DNA from: a bacterium
GTDB lineage: Bacteria > Desulfobacterota > Binatia > DP-6
Assembly (NCBI GenBank): GCA_026129405.1
Contig: JAHCID010000001.1
Coordinates: 341,237 to 405,236 of the forward strand
Direction: 5' to 3'
DNA: 64,000 bases
The notes under the pieces are model-generated. The model was not told where the DNA came from and did not search any database. It was given only the letters and a program-made list of their open reading frames with translations. This document shows positions 29,839 to 38,392 of the stretch, in pieces (within the stretch, counting starts at the first letter, position 1; each line of letters opens with the position of its first letter). Position numbers and translations under genes: made by a program.

Positions 29839-31251
29839 ATGTCCCGCCGCATGCCCGTCGTCGCTGCCTACGTCGCGATGCTGGCGCTGGCGGCCGGCGG
29901 ATTTCTTGCGATCCGGAGCCTGGGCAGCGCGCTCGCGGCGCCGGCGCGGCCCGCCGCCGCCGCGACGAGCGCGGCGGCGGCGCCGAGCGACGTCCTGCCG
30001 CACGTCCTCCTGGCGCTCCTCGTGGTGATCGCCGCGGCGCGCGCGCTCGGCGCGGTCTTCCGCCGCCTGCACCAGCCGCCGGTGATCGGCGAGGTGCTCG
30101 CCGGCATCCTGCTCGGCCCCTCGCTGCTCGGCCGCGTCTGGCCCGAGGGCGCGGCGTTTCTGCTGCCGCCCGAGGTCGCCCCCTACCTGAACGTGCTGGC
30201 GCAGGTCGGGATCGTCCTCTTCATGTTCCTCGTCGGGCTGGAGCTCGACACCACGATGCTCGGGCGCCAGACGCACGCGACCGTCGCGATCTCGCACGCC
30301 AGCATCGTCGCGCCGTTCCTGCTCGGCGCGGGTCTGGCGCTGTGGCTCTACCCCCAGCTCGCCACGGCCGACGTCCCCTTCACGAGCTTCGCGCTCTTTC
30401 TCGGCGTGGCCATGTCGGTGACGGCGTTCCCGGTGCTGGCGCGCATCCTCACCGACCGCGGGCTCCAGCGCACCAAGCTCGGCGTCGTGGCGATCACCTG
30501 CGCCGCGGTCGACGACGTCTCGGCCTGGTGCCTGCTGGCGCTGGTCGTGGCCATCGCCCAGGCGCAGGCGGCGAGCGCGCTGGTCACGCTCGCCCTGACG
30601 CTGGCGTACGTCGCGGCGATGTTCCTCGTCGTGCGCCCGCTGGCCCCGCGTCTGGTCGCGCGGCTCGAGGGCACGCGCGTCCAGCAGGGCGCCCTCGCGG
30701 GGGCATGCCTGGCGCTGCTGGCGTCGGCCCTCGTCACCGAGCTGATCGGCATCCACGCCGTGTTCGGGGCGTTCTTCCTGGGCGCGGTCATCCCCCACGA
30801 TTCGCAGCTGGCGCGCGACCTCACGAACCGGCTCGAGGATCTCGTCGTGGTGCTGCTGCTGCCGGCGTTCTTCGCGTTCACGGGCATGCGAACCGAGATC
30901 GGGCTCGTGCACGGCCTCGGGCAATGGGCCATCTGCGCGGTGGTCATCGCGGTCGCGTGCGCGGGCAAGTTCGGCGGCAGCGCGATCGCGGCGCGCCTCG
31001 CCGGCCTCGACTGGCGCGATGCGGCGAGCCTCGGCGTCCTCATGAACACGCGCGGTCTGATGGAGCTGGTCGTGCTCAACATCGGGCTCGATCTCGGCGT
31101 CATCTCGCCGACGCTGTTCGCCATGCTGGTGATGATGGCGATCGTCACGACGGTGGCGACGTCCCCCCTCCTCCACCTGCTCCAGCGCGACATGCAGCTC
31201 CGAGCCGCGCCCGACGCCGCCGTCACGAGGCCCCGGCCACGCCTGCGTTGA
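29839..31251 (+). CDS. CPA2-type cation:proton antiporter
   Basis: Integral membrane exchanger of about 470 residues with an N-terminal signal-anchor-like segment, an Ala/Pro-rich loop and then about twelve hydrophobic segments. The family landmarks are QPPVIGEVLAGILLGPSLLG, FMFLVGLELD, and the VDD of ITCAAVDDVSAW, where the conserved acidic residues carry cations. No C-terminal TrkA-N domain follows, so it is closer to NapA/GerN-type Na+/H+ antiporters than KefB. Start chosen among several in-frame codons (GTG 29824, ATG 29839, ATG 29851). Divergent from the ECF operon with a shared 180-base control region. Confidence 0.91.
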   Translation: MSRRMPVVAAYVAMLALAAGGFLAIRSLGSALAAPARPAAAATSAAAAPSDVLPHVLLALLVVIAAARALGAVFRRLHQPPVIGEVLAGILLGPSLLGRVWPEGAAFLLPPEVAPYLNVLAQVGIVLFMFLVGLELDTTMLGRQTHATVAISHASIVAPFLLGAGLALWLYPQLATADVPFTSFALFLGVAMSVTAFPVLARILTDRGLQRTKLGVVAITCAAVDDVSAWCLLALVVAIAQAQAASALVTLALTLAYVAAMFLVVRPLAPRLVARLEGTRVQQGALAGACLALLASALVTELIGIHAVFGAFFLGAVIPHDSQLARDLTNRLEDLVVVLLLPAFFAFTGMRTEIGLVHGLGQWAICAVVIAVACAGKFGGSAIAARLAGLDWRDAASLGVLMNTRGLMELVVLNIGLDLGVISPTLFAMLVMMAIVTTVATSPLLHLLQRDMQLRAAPDAAVTRPRPRLR

Positions 31252-31303
31252 CTCCTCGTGGGCGGCCGGCGGCGCGCCGCCCCTCGCGAGGCAGGCGGCG
31301 CCG

Positions 31304-32071
31304 GTGAGCCGGCTCGCCGGCGAACGCGTCCTCGTCACCGGCTCCACCGCCGGCATCGGCGCGCAGACGGCCATCCGCTGCGCCCGCGAGGGCGCCGCCG
31401 TGGCGGTGCACGGGCGGGACGCCGCGCGCGGCGCGGCCGTGGTCGACGCCATCACGCGCGCCGGCGGGACGGCCGTCTTCCTGCCCGCCGACCTCGCCGA
31501 CGAGGCCGCCTGCAGCGCACTCGTGGACGATGCGGCGGAGCGCCTCGGCGGCCTCACCGTGCTGGTGAACAACGCGGCGGCGGCCGGCGGCCAGCGCCCG
31601 TTCGACCAGCTCGACACCGCACGCTGGGAGGCCGTCCTGCGCGTCAACCTGACCGCCGTCGCCTGGCTGTGCCGCGCGGCCGTCCCGCACATGCTGCACG
31701 CCGGACACGGCTCGATCGTGAACGTCTCGTCGCGCCAGGCGCAGCGTCCGAGCGGCGGCCTCACGGCCTACGCCGCCAGCAAAGGCGGTCTCGAGGCGCT
31801 GACGCGCACGCTCGCCGTCGAGTACGGCCGGCGCGGCATCCGCTGCAACGCGCTGTCGGTCGGCTACGTCCTGAACGAACGCCGCGACGCCGATCTCACC
31901 CCCGAGCGGCGCGTCGAGCTCGAGGCGATGCACCTGACGCGCCTCGGCGAGCCCGACGACGTCGCCTGGGCGGTCGTCTATCTCGCGAGCCGCGAGAGCG
32001 CGTTCGTCACCGGCGTGCTGCTGCCGGTCGACGGCGGCGGCACCATCGCCCGCGGCCGCACGCTCGGCTGA
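31304..32071 (+). CDS. Short-chain dehydrogenase/reductase
   Basis: Classical SDR of 255 residues. NAD(P) motif TGSTAGIG near residue 12, NNAA in the central strand, active-site Ser in VSSRQ, and Tyr-x3-Lys in YAASKGG. The C-terminal segment ends in the usual VDGGG. HGRD after the second strand suggests NADP(H) preference. The substrate is not predictable. It starts at a GTG and stands between the antiporter and alkA on the plus strand with gaps near 50 bases, so one transcript is possible. Confidence 0.93.
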   Translation: MSRLAGERVLVTGSTAGIGAQTAIRCAREGAAVAVHGRDAARGAAVVDAITRAGGTAVFLPADLADEAACSALVDDAAERLGGLTVLVNNAAAAGGQRPFDQLDTARWEAVLRVNLTAVAWLCRAAVPHMLHAGHGSIVNVSSRQAQRPSGGLTAYAASKGGLEALTRTLAVEYGRRGIRCNALSVGYVLNERRDADLTPERRVELEAMHLTRLGEPDDVAWAVVYLASRESAFVTGVLLPVDGGGTIARGRTLG

Positions 32072-32117
32072 CGGCGCGGCTGGCCGCCGCCCGCGGCGGG
32101 CACGTACAACCCGGGCG

Positions 32118-33056
32118 ATGCGACCCGACGCCAGCGAGGCCGGCGTCACGCTGCGCCTGCCCTATCGTGCCCCGTTCGCGTGGGACGCGCTTGCCGACTT
32201 CCTGGCCCATCGGGCGATCTCCGGCGTCGAGACCGCGACGCGCGCGGGCTGCCGGCGCGCGCTGCGTGTCGGCGACGCCGTCGGGACGGTCGCGGTCCGA
32301 CCGCTCCCGGACGCGGACGCGCTCGAGGCGAGGCTCGAGTTCGCGCCCCCGGTCGCCATCGATCGTGTCGTCGCCCGCATCCGCGGCGTGTTCGATCTCG
32401 ACGCCGATCCGGCCGCGATCGGCGCGCGGCTCGCCGCCGACCCCACCCTGGCCGCACGCTGGCACCGCCTGCCCGGCGTCCGCGTCCCCGGCGCATGGAG
32501 CGGCTTCGAGCTGGCCGTACGCGCGATCCTCGGGCAGCAGGTGAGCGTCCGCGGCGCGACCACGCTCGCCGGCCGTCTGGTCGCCCGCTGCGGCGAGCGC
32601 GCCGGCGCCGCACTCCTCTTCCCGACTCCGGAGCGCCTCGCCGGTGCCGATCTCGGCGGCCTCGGTCTCACCGGTGCCCGCGTCGCCACCATCGACCGCC
32701 TGGCGCGCGCCGTCGCCGGCGGCCGCCTCGACCTCGACGGCCCGGCCGCACCCGCTACGCTCGCGGCCCTGCACGCGCTGCCCGGCATCGGTCCGTGGAC
32801 CGTGCAGTACGTGGCGATGCGCGCGCTGCGCGATCCGGACGCCTTCCTGCCCACGGACGTCGGCGTCCTGCGCGCGCTCGCGCGCGACGGCGTCCGGCCC
32901 ACGCCGCGCGCGGCCGCGGAGCGCGCCGAGGGCTGGCGCCCCTGGCGTGCCTACGCGCTCATGCTCCTCTGGCTGAGCGGCGACGGCGGGAACGCTCCGC
33001 CGATCGCGCCGGCGCCCACCGAACGCACTTTTCGGACCGGGCGCGGGCGGCTATGA
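32118..33056 (+). CDS. alkA: DNA-3-methyladenine glycosylase II (AlkA)
   Basis: Removes alkylated purines from DNA as the first step of base-excision repair. The 312-residue protein has the AlkA N-terminal domain (about 8-95), then the HhH-GPD fold with LGQQVSV (139-144), the helix-hairpin-helix LPGIGPWTVQYVAMRAL (221-237) and the catalytic Asp247 in LPTDVGVL. Its stop overlaps the start of the hybrid histidine kinase (ATGA). A second AlkA-like domain, fused to an alkyltransferase, is encoded at 59.7 kb. Confidence 0.93.
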   Translation: MRPDASEAGVTLRLPYRAPFAWDALADFLAHRAISGVETATRAGCRRALRVGDAVGTVAVRPLPDADALEARLEFAPPVAIDRVVARIRGVFDLDADPAAIGARLAADPTLAARWHRLPGVRVPGAWSGFELAVRAILGQQVSVRGATTLAGRLVARCGERAGAALLFPTPERLAGADLGGLGLTGARVATIDRLARAVAGGRLDLDGPAAPATLAALHALPGIGPWTVQYVAMRALRDPDAFLPTDVGVLRALARDGVRPTPRAAAERAEGWRPWRAYALMLLWLSGDGGNAPPIAPAPTERTFRTGRGRL

Positions 33057-35701
33057 CCGGCTCGTTGCGCACCACGCCGCGCTGGGCCCTCGACCGGGCA
33101 ACCACCTTCGGCCTCGGCGTCGCCATGGTCCTCGGCGTGCTCGTGACGGCCGCGAACCTGCACCAGCTGCGCGACGCGACGGAGACCACCGCCTGGGTGA
33201 TGCACACCCACGAGGTGCGCGAGCAGACCGACGCGCTCATGCGCGACATCCTCGACGCGGAGACCGGCCAGCGCGGCTTCCTGCTGACCGGCGATCCCGC
33301 CTACCTCACGCCCTGGGAGCGCGGCCGCGCCGGCCTCGCCACCGAGCTCGCCCGCCTGCGCGAGCTCGTGCGCGACAATCCCGCCCAGATCGGCCGCGTC
33401 GACCGTCTCGGCGAGCTCGTGCGCGAGCGACTCCGCGAGCTGGCGGAGAATCTCGACATCCGCCGCCAGCAGGGGCTCGCGGCCGTGGTGCCGCACGTGC
33501 GGAGCGACGTCGGGCAGCGGGTCATGAACGACGTCCGCAGCGCCGTCGACGAGATGCAGCGCGAGGAGGCCGGCCTGCTCCGCGAGCGGCTCGCGGCGGC
33601 GGCGGCGAGCCGCACCCGACTCGAGCTGTGGCTCGTCGCCGCCGCCGCCTTCGCGATCGGGCTCGTCGGCATCGTCCTCTTCGGCCTCAACGCCGCCACG
33701 CGCCGGCGGCTGGTCGCCGAACGCGAGCTGGCCGACAGCGAGGAGCGCCTGCACGTCACGCTGCGCAGCATCGGCGACGCGGTGATCGCCACCGACGAGC
33801 GCGGGCACATCGTCTTCATGAATCCCATCGCGGAGGCCTGCACGGGGTGGAGCGAGCGCGAGGCGCGGGGGCGCCACCTCGACGAGGTCTTCCTCATCGT
33901 CAACGAGGACACGCGCGCGACCGTCGAGAGCCCCGTCGCCAAGGTGCTGCGCGAGGGAACGATCGTCGGGCTCGCGAACCACACGCTGCTCGTCCGACGC
34001 GACGGCACCGACGTCCCGATCGACGACAGCGGCGCGCCCGTGCGCGAGGCCGACGGCGACATCATGGGCGTCGTGCTGGTCTTCCGCGACGTCTCCGAGC
34101 GCCGCGAGTACGAGCGGGTCCGCGAGCACGCGGCGGGCGAGCGCCGCTGGCGCGAGCTGGCCGAGTCGCTGCCGCAGATGGTCTGGACCTGCCGCAGCGA
34201 CGGCCATTGCGACTACCTGAGCCCGCAGTGGCGCACCTACACGGGCGTCCAGCTCGCGCAGCAGCTCGGCTACGGCTGGCTCGAGGCGGTCCACCCCGAC
34301 GACCGTGCCCCCACCATGACCCGCTGGCGGGCCGCGGTGGCGACGACGACGCCGTTCCGCGTCGAGCACCGGCTGCGCCGGCACGACGGGACGTATCGCT
34401 GGATGGACGCGCGCGCGACCCCGCTCGGGGCCCGCGACGGTGAGACGCGCTGGTTCGGCACGAGCACCGACGTGACCGAGCTGAAGGAGGCCGAGGCCGA
34501 CCGCGAGGGCCTGCTGCGGGACGCCGACCGCGCGCGTGCCGACGCCGAGGAGGCGCGGGCCCTCGCGGAATCGGCGAACGTCGCGAAGGACCAGTTCCTG
34601 GCCGTGCTCTCGCACGAGCTGCGCGCCCCGCTGAACGCGATGATGGCGTGGCTGGGGCTGCTGAAGCGCGGGGCGCTCCAGGGCACCGACCTGACACGCG
34701 CCGTCGCGACCATCGAGCGCAACGTCAACCTCCAGGCGCAGCTGATCGACGATCTCCTCGACGTCTCGCGCATCGTCTCGGGCAAGCTGAGCCTCGACGC
34801 GCAGCGCGTCGACCTGGGCGCCGTGGTGCAGACGGCGGTCGAGGACGCCCGGCAGGCGGCAGCGGCCAAGGGCGTGGCGCTGGAGGCCGACGTCGCGGTG
34901 CTCGACCACGCCGTCCTCGGCGACGCCCAGCGCTTGCGCCAGGTGGTGACGAACCTCCTCACCAACGCGATCAAGTTCACGCCGCCGGGCGGCCGCGTCA
35001 CCGTCGCGCTGGGCGAGCGCGCCGGCGCCGCCGGCATCGAGGTCAGCGACACCGGCGCCGGCATCGCTCCCGATTTCCTGCCCCACGTCTTCGACCGCTT
35101 CCGCCAGGCCGACGAAACCAGCACGCGCGCGCACGGCGGCCTCGGCCTCGGCCTGTCGATCGTGCGGCATCTGGTCGAGCTGCACGGCGGCACCGTCGGC
35201 GTCGCGAGCGACGGCCCCGGTCGGGGGGCGTGCTTCCGCGTCCGCCTGCCGATGGACAGCGCACCGTTCACCCGCGTGCCCGCCTTGCTGCCGACGCTGC
35301 CCGCGAGCCAGTCGCCCGACGTCCTCGACGGCGTGCACGTGCTGCTCGTCGAGGACGACGACGACACCCGTGAGGCGCTGAGCGCGGTGCTGGAGGCGCA
35401 CGGCGCGACCGTGCGGGCCACGGCCTCGGTGACCGAGGCGCTCGCCCGCCTGGACGACGCCCTCCCCGACGTCGTCCTCAGCGACATCGCCATGCCCGGA
35501 CGCAGCGGCCTCGACCTGATCCGCGAGCTGCGCGCCACCCACGGCCCCGCCCTGCCGGTGCTGGCGCTGACCGGCCACGCCAGCAGCAACGATCGCCGCG
35601 AGGCGCTCGACGCCGGCTTCGACGACCACCTCGCCAAGCCGATCGCGCCCGAGGTGCTGCTGGCGCGCCTGCGGGCGGTCGTGCGACGGTCGGCGCCGTG
35701 A
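33053..35701 (+). CDS. CHASE3-PAS hybrid histidine kinase
   Basis: An 882-residue membrane kinase. Two membrane segments (about 16-36 and 188-208) enclose a periplasmic CHASE3 domain with the typical ETGQRGFLLTGD motif. Then come two PAS domains (about 225-345 and 365-480), a HisKA helix with phosphoacceptor His521 in SHELRAP, an HATPase domain with TNAIKF, DTGAGI and GLGLGLSIV, and a C-terminal receiver (from 763) with Asp811 and the LTGHAS/LAKPI motifs. The signal sensed is unknown. It is translationally coupled to alkA upstream and to a 58-residue gene downstream. Confidence 0.95.
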   Translation: MTGSLRTTPRWALDRATTFGLGVAMVLGVLVTAANLHQLRDATETTAWVMHTHEVREQTDALMRDILDAETGQRGFLLTGDPAYLTPWERGRAGLATELARLRELVRDNPAQIGRVDRLGELVRERLRELAENLDIRRQQGLAAVVPHVRSDVGQRVMNDVRSAVDEMQREEAGLLRERLAAAAASRTRLELWLVAAAAFAIGLVGIVLFGLNAATRRRLVAERELADSEERLHVTLRSIGDAVIATDERGHIVFMNPIAEACTGWSEREARGRHLDEVFLIVNEDTRATVESPVAKVLREGTIVGLANHTLLVRRDGTDVPIDDSGAPVREADGDIMGVVLVFRDVSERREYERVREHAAGERRWRELAESLPQMVWTCRSDGHCDYLSPQWRTYTGVQLAQQLGYGWLEAVHPDDRAPTMTRWRAAVATTTPFRVEHRLRRHDGTYRWMDARATPLGARDGETRWFGTSTDVTELKEAEADREGLLRDADRARADAEEARALAESANVAKDQFLAVLSHELRAPLNAMMAWLGLLKRGALQGTDLTRAVATIERNVNLQAQLIDDLLDVSRIVSGKLSLDAQRVDLGAVVQTAVEDARQAAAAKGVALEADVAVLDHAVLGDAQRLRQVVTNLLTNAIKFTPPGGRVTVALGERAGAAGIEVSDTGAGIAPDFLPHVFDRFRQADETSTRAHGGLGLGLSIVRHLVELHGGTVGVASDGPGRGACFRVRLPMDSAPFTRVPALLPTLPASQSPDVLDGVHVLLVEDDDDTREALSAVLEAHGATVRATASVTEALARLDDALPDVVLSDIAMPGRSGLDLIRELRATHGPALPVLALTGHASSNDRREALDAGFDDHLAKPIAPEVLLARLRAVVRRSAP

Positions 35702-35874
35702 GCGGACGCGACCAGCGGGATCCTCCCGCGCGCTATCGGATCGGTCCGGACGCCTGGGCGACCATCACCTTCGAGGGCCCGGTCGATCAGCGCGCCGTGC
35801 GGCGGCTGATCCGCCACCTGGAAGCGGATCTCGACCGGTATCCCGAGGACCCGTCCGGCGGCGATCACGAGTAG
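35698..35874 (+). CDS. Small hypothetical protein coupled to the hybrid kinase
   Basis: A 58-residue frame starting at a GTG that overlaps the kinase stop (GTGA) and ending in TAG. The composition is protein-like: a polar start, a beta-like segment WATITFEGPVD and an amphipathic helix QRAVRRLIRHLEADLDRY, then an acidic tail. I recognise no family. The overlap is the same coupling device used throughout this window, which supports translation. It could be an accessory of the kinase. Confidence 0.55.
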   Translation: MSGRDQRDPPARYRIGPDAWATITFEGPVDQRAVRRLIRHLEADLDRYPEDPSGGDHE

Positions 35875-35926
35875 GCCCACGCGACGCGGATTGCCGGCGG
35901 GCAAGGCTCTCTGCTAGCCGCGCCGC

Positions 35927-37138
35927 ATGCGCACCCTCGAGGACCTCTCGCGCGCCGAACTCGCCGCCGTCGGCCGCGAGTACATGCTCTTCGGCCACCT
36001 CCTGAACCGTGCGGCCCTGCCGCAGGTCCATCTGCAGGTGGGCGCCGAGGCCCGCGAGGCGATCGCGATCGCCGAATGGATGGGCGCGAGCCCGGTGTAC
36101 ACCCGCCGCCTCCAGCGCCTGCTCGGCTTCGCCGGCGACGACGTCGAGACGATCTTCAAGGGCTTCCAGCTCGACGTCGGCTTTCCCCACCAGTACATGG
36201 ACGTCGGCTATCGCGTAGAGGGGCCGGCGCGCGGCGTCTTCTGGCTGCGGCGCTGCGGCGCGCTGCTCGAGGTCGAGCAGTACGGCGAGGGCGCCGTGAT
36301 CTCGATGTGCCACCACATCGAGGATCCCACCTTCGACGCGTCGGCCGTCGCGACCAATCCGCGGGCGCGCGTCCGGCCCCTCCATCGCCCGCCGCGCGTT
36401 CCCGCCGACCGGATGCCCCACTGCGAATGGGAGGTGGTCATCGACCCGGCCGCCGAGCCCATCGAGGAGATCGCGATCACGCGCCAGGTCGGCCGCTCGC
36501 GCCTGGCCGCGTTCGCGTTCCCGGCCGTCGCACCCGACGGCGACGGCCTCGCCGACTACGCCGGCGCGTTCGTGCCGGACCTGCGCCTCGGTGCCTTCTC
36601 GCGCCCGGCGCTGGTGCGCCTGTGCCGCGAGTTCCTCGTGCAGGACCATCTGCTGGTGCGGTCGCTGATGATCGCCGTGGCCGAGCGCGCCGGCGAGGAA
36701 ATGGCCCGCCGCATCGGCCTCGCGCAGTGGATCGGGGCCGGTGCCGTCGCCGCCACGCGGCTGCGGCGCGTCCTCGGCGCCGGCGACGCCGCCGCCGGCA
36801 TCGCCGCCGTGCTGGCGCTGCATCCCGCGTTCGTACCGGGCTACTCGGGCGTCGACGTCCGCGGCGACCGCCTCGCGCTCGGAGACGGCGCGGCGCTGGC
36901 CGAAGGCGACGCCTGGTCGTGGCCTGCGCTCCTCGCCGAAGGCCCGCACCCGGCCCTCGACGCCATGGTGCAGGCGGTGAACCCGCGCGCGCGCTGCGTG
37001 CCGACGACGCCGGCGGGGCGCGAGCGGCTCGCCTGGACGATCGTCGCCGACCCGGCCGCCGAGGCCGCGGAGCCGCCGATGGAGGCGGCCATGGTCGCGG
37101 CGACGACGACGGCCGGGTTCGCGTTCCGCAGCGACTGA
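35927..37138 (+). CDS. Conserved protein of unknown function with internal repeat
   Basis: A 403-residue soluble protein that I cannot place in a family. Two halves of about 190 residues look related: each has a helix with R-x-Y/F-x-F/V-x-x-H-L, then an EAREAIAIAEWMGAS-like or GEEMARRIGLAQWIGAG-like helix, RRLQRLLGFAGDD or RRVLGAGDAA, a beta part, an NPRAR segment and a closing WEVVIDPAAEP or WTIVADPAAEA. The first half holds CHHIEDPTFDA, the only clear candidate for a metal or catalytic site. No signal peptide. Alone on the plus strand with a 52-base gap after the small gene. Confidence 0.75.
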   Translation: MRTLEDLSRAELAAVGREYMLFGHLLNRAALPQVHLQVGAEAREAIAIAEWMGASPVYTRRLQRLLGFAGDDVETIFKGFQLDVGFPHQYMDVGYRVEGPARGVFWLRRCGALLEVEQYGEGAVISMCHHIEDPTFDASAVATNPRARVRPLHRPPRVPADRMPHCEWEVVIDPAAEPIEEIAITRQVGRSRLAAFAFPAVAPDGDGLADYAGAFVPDLRLGAFSRPALVRLCREFLVQDHLLVRSLMIAVAERAGEEMARRIGLAQWIGAGAVAATRLRRVLGAGDAAAGIAAVLALHPAFVPGYSGVDVRGDRLALGDGAALAEGDAWSWPALLAEGPHPALDAMVQAVNPRARCVPTTPAGRERLAWTIVADPAAEAAEPPMEAAMVAATTTAGFAFRSD

Positions 37139-37166
37139 GGCGGGTTCGACGCCGAACGCCGGTGCG

Positions 37167-37634
37167 TCAGCGCGGCGACGCGATCATCACCGGGATGTCG
37201 CGCGTCGTGCGGCCCTGGTAGTCGTCGTAGTCCGGGTACATCGCGACCAGACGCGGCCAGAGCGCCGCCTTCTCCTCGGACGCCGCGCGGCGCACGCGCA
37301 TGGACGTCGTCGTGCCGCCGACCTGGACCGTGATCTCGGGGTTGGCGAGCATGTTCCAGTACCAGGCCGGGCTGTGGGACATACCGCCCTTCGAGGCGAC
37401 GAAGATCACCTCGGCGCCGTCGCGCAGGTAGAGGAGCGCGACGGTGCGCGGCTGGCCGCTGCGCTTGCCGATCGTGGTCACCAGGCAGACCGGAGCGCCG
37501 CGCAGGAACCTGCCGCCGAGCCAGCCGCCCGTGAGGCGATAGGCCCAGACGTTGGCGGCGGTCATGAGCCAGATGACGACGTCCGCCCAACGCTCTTGGG
37601 CGGGGGTCCACGGCGGCAGGCGAGTCTCGGCCAT
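37167..37634 (-). CDS. Deazaflavin (F420)-dependent nitroreductase family protein
   Basis: A 155-residue protein of the Ddn/DUF385 group. Landmarks are GAPVCLVTTIGKRSGQPRTVALLY, the FVASKGGMSHSPAWYWNMLANP segment and a C-terminal YPDYDDYQ. Members use reduced F420 to reduce quinones, nitro compounds or other substrates; some bind heme or flavin instead. Start at the ATG giving METRL-like N-termini; a 26-codon upstream extension is Arg-rich and unlikely. The family is most abundant in Actinobacteria, so its presence here suggests the host makes F420 or acquired the gene. Confidence 0.9.
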   Translation of the reverse strand: MAETRLPPWTPAQERWADVVIWLMTAANVWAYRLTGGWLGGRFLRGAPVCLVTTIGKRSGQPRTVALLYLRDGAEVIFVASKGGMSHSPAWYWNMLANPEITVQVGGTTTSMRVRRAASEEKAALWPRLVAMYPDYDDYQGRTTRDIPVMIASPR

Positions 37635-37714
37635 GGGCGTCCATAGCCCCTCGCCGCGACGGGCGCGAGCCAACGCGAGTGCGCGGTTGACTCGCACCAA
37701 CGGCCGCTTCAAGT

Positions 37715-37727
37715 GTTCAATTTAAAC
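37715..37727 (+). promoter_or_regulatory. Possible operator in the TetR promoter region
   Basis: GTTCAATTTAAAC, an imperfect palindrome (10 of 13 positions symmetric), lies 12 bases before the TetR start within an unusually AT-rich patch that runs on into AACGTT. TetR regulators commonly bind such sites over their own promoter. A TTGACT at 37687-37692 may be a -35 element, but no well-spaced -10 is clear. Confidence 0.3.
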
Positions 37728-37738
37728 GTTCGTTCGAC

Positions 37739-38392
37739 ATGCCGTCGCCCGCCCAATCCGCCGAGACCCGGCATCGACTCCTGGAGGCCGCCGGCGAGGT
37801 GTTCGCCGAGCAGGGATTCCGCAGCGCCACCATCCAGGCGATCTGCCTGCGGGCCGGCGCGAACATCGCGGCGGTCCACTACCACTTCGGCGACAAGGAG
37901 CGGCTCTACCGGGCGGTCATCGACTACGCTGGCCAGTTCATCGCCCATCGCGAGGTCCCGCCGCCGGACGCCGCCGCCCCGGCCGAGGCCCGGCTCCGCG
38001 ACCACGTCGAGTCCTTCCTCCTCCACCTGCTCGACGAAGGGCGGCCCGCCTGGCACGGGCGCCTGATGGCGCGCGAGATGTTCGAGCCCACCGGCGCGCT
38101 CGACGTCATCGTGCAGCAGCACATCCGCGGTACGCACCAGCGCCTGCGCGACATCGTCGCCGCGCTGCTCGGCCCGGGCGCCCCCGACGAGGACGTACGG
38201 CGCTGCGCCTACAGCGTCGTCGGGCAGTGCCTCTTCTACCGCCACTCGCAGGCGGTGATCGCGCGCCTGACGCCCGAGGTGCAGATCGGCCGCGCGCAGG
38301 TGCCTACCCTGGCCGAGCACGTGACGCGCTTCTCGCTGGCCGGCATCGCCGCGCTGCGCGCGGCGCGCAGCACGGCGAAGGAGTCCGCGTGA
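37739..38392 (+). CDS. TetR-family regulator, CecR-like
   Basis: A 217-residue repressor: N-terminal HTH (RHRLLEAAGEVFAEQGFRSATIQAICLRAGANIAAVHYHFGDKERLY type, about 10-55) and a ligand domain with the segments MAREMFEPTGAL and AYSVVGQCLFYRHSQAV seen in the DUF1956/CecR branch. CecR of E. coli controls an efflux operon in the same arrangement, repressor gene first. The stop overlaps the permease start (GTGA), so it is co-translated with the exporter it likely represses; the inducer would be an export substrate. Confidence 0.95.
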   Translation: MPSPAQSAETRHRLLEAAGEVFAEQGFRSATIQAICLRAGANIAAVHYHFGDKERLYRAVIDYAGQFIAHREVPPPDAAAPAEARLRDHVESFLLHLLDEGRPAWHGRLMAREMFEPTGALDVIVQQHIRGTHQRLRDIVAALLGPGAPDEDVRRCAYSVVGQCLFYRHSQAVIARLTPEVQIGRAQVPTLAEHVTRFSLAGIAALRAARSTAKESA

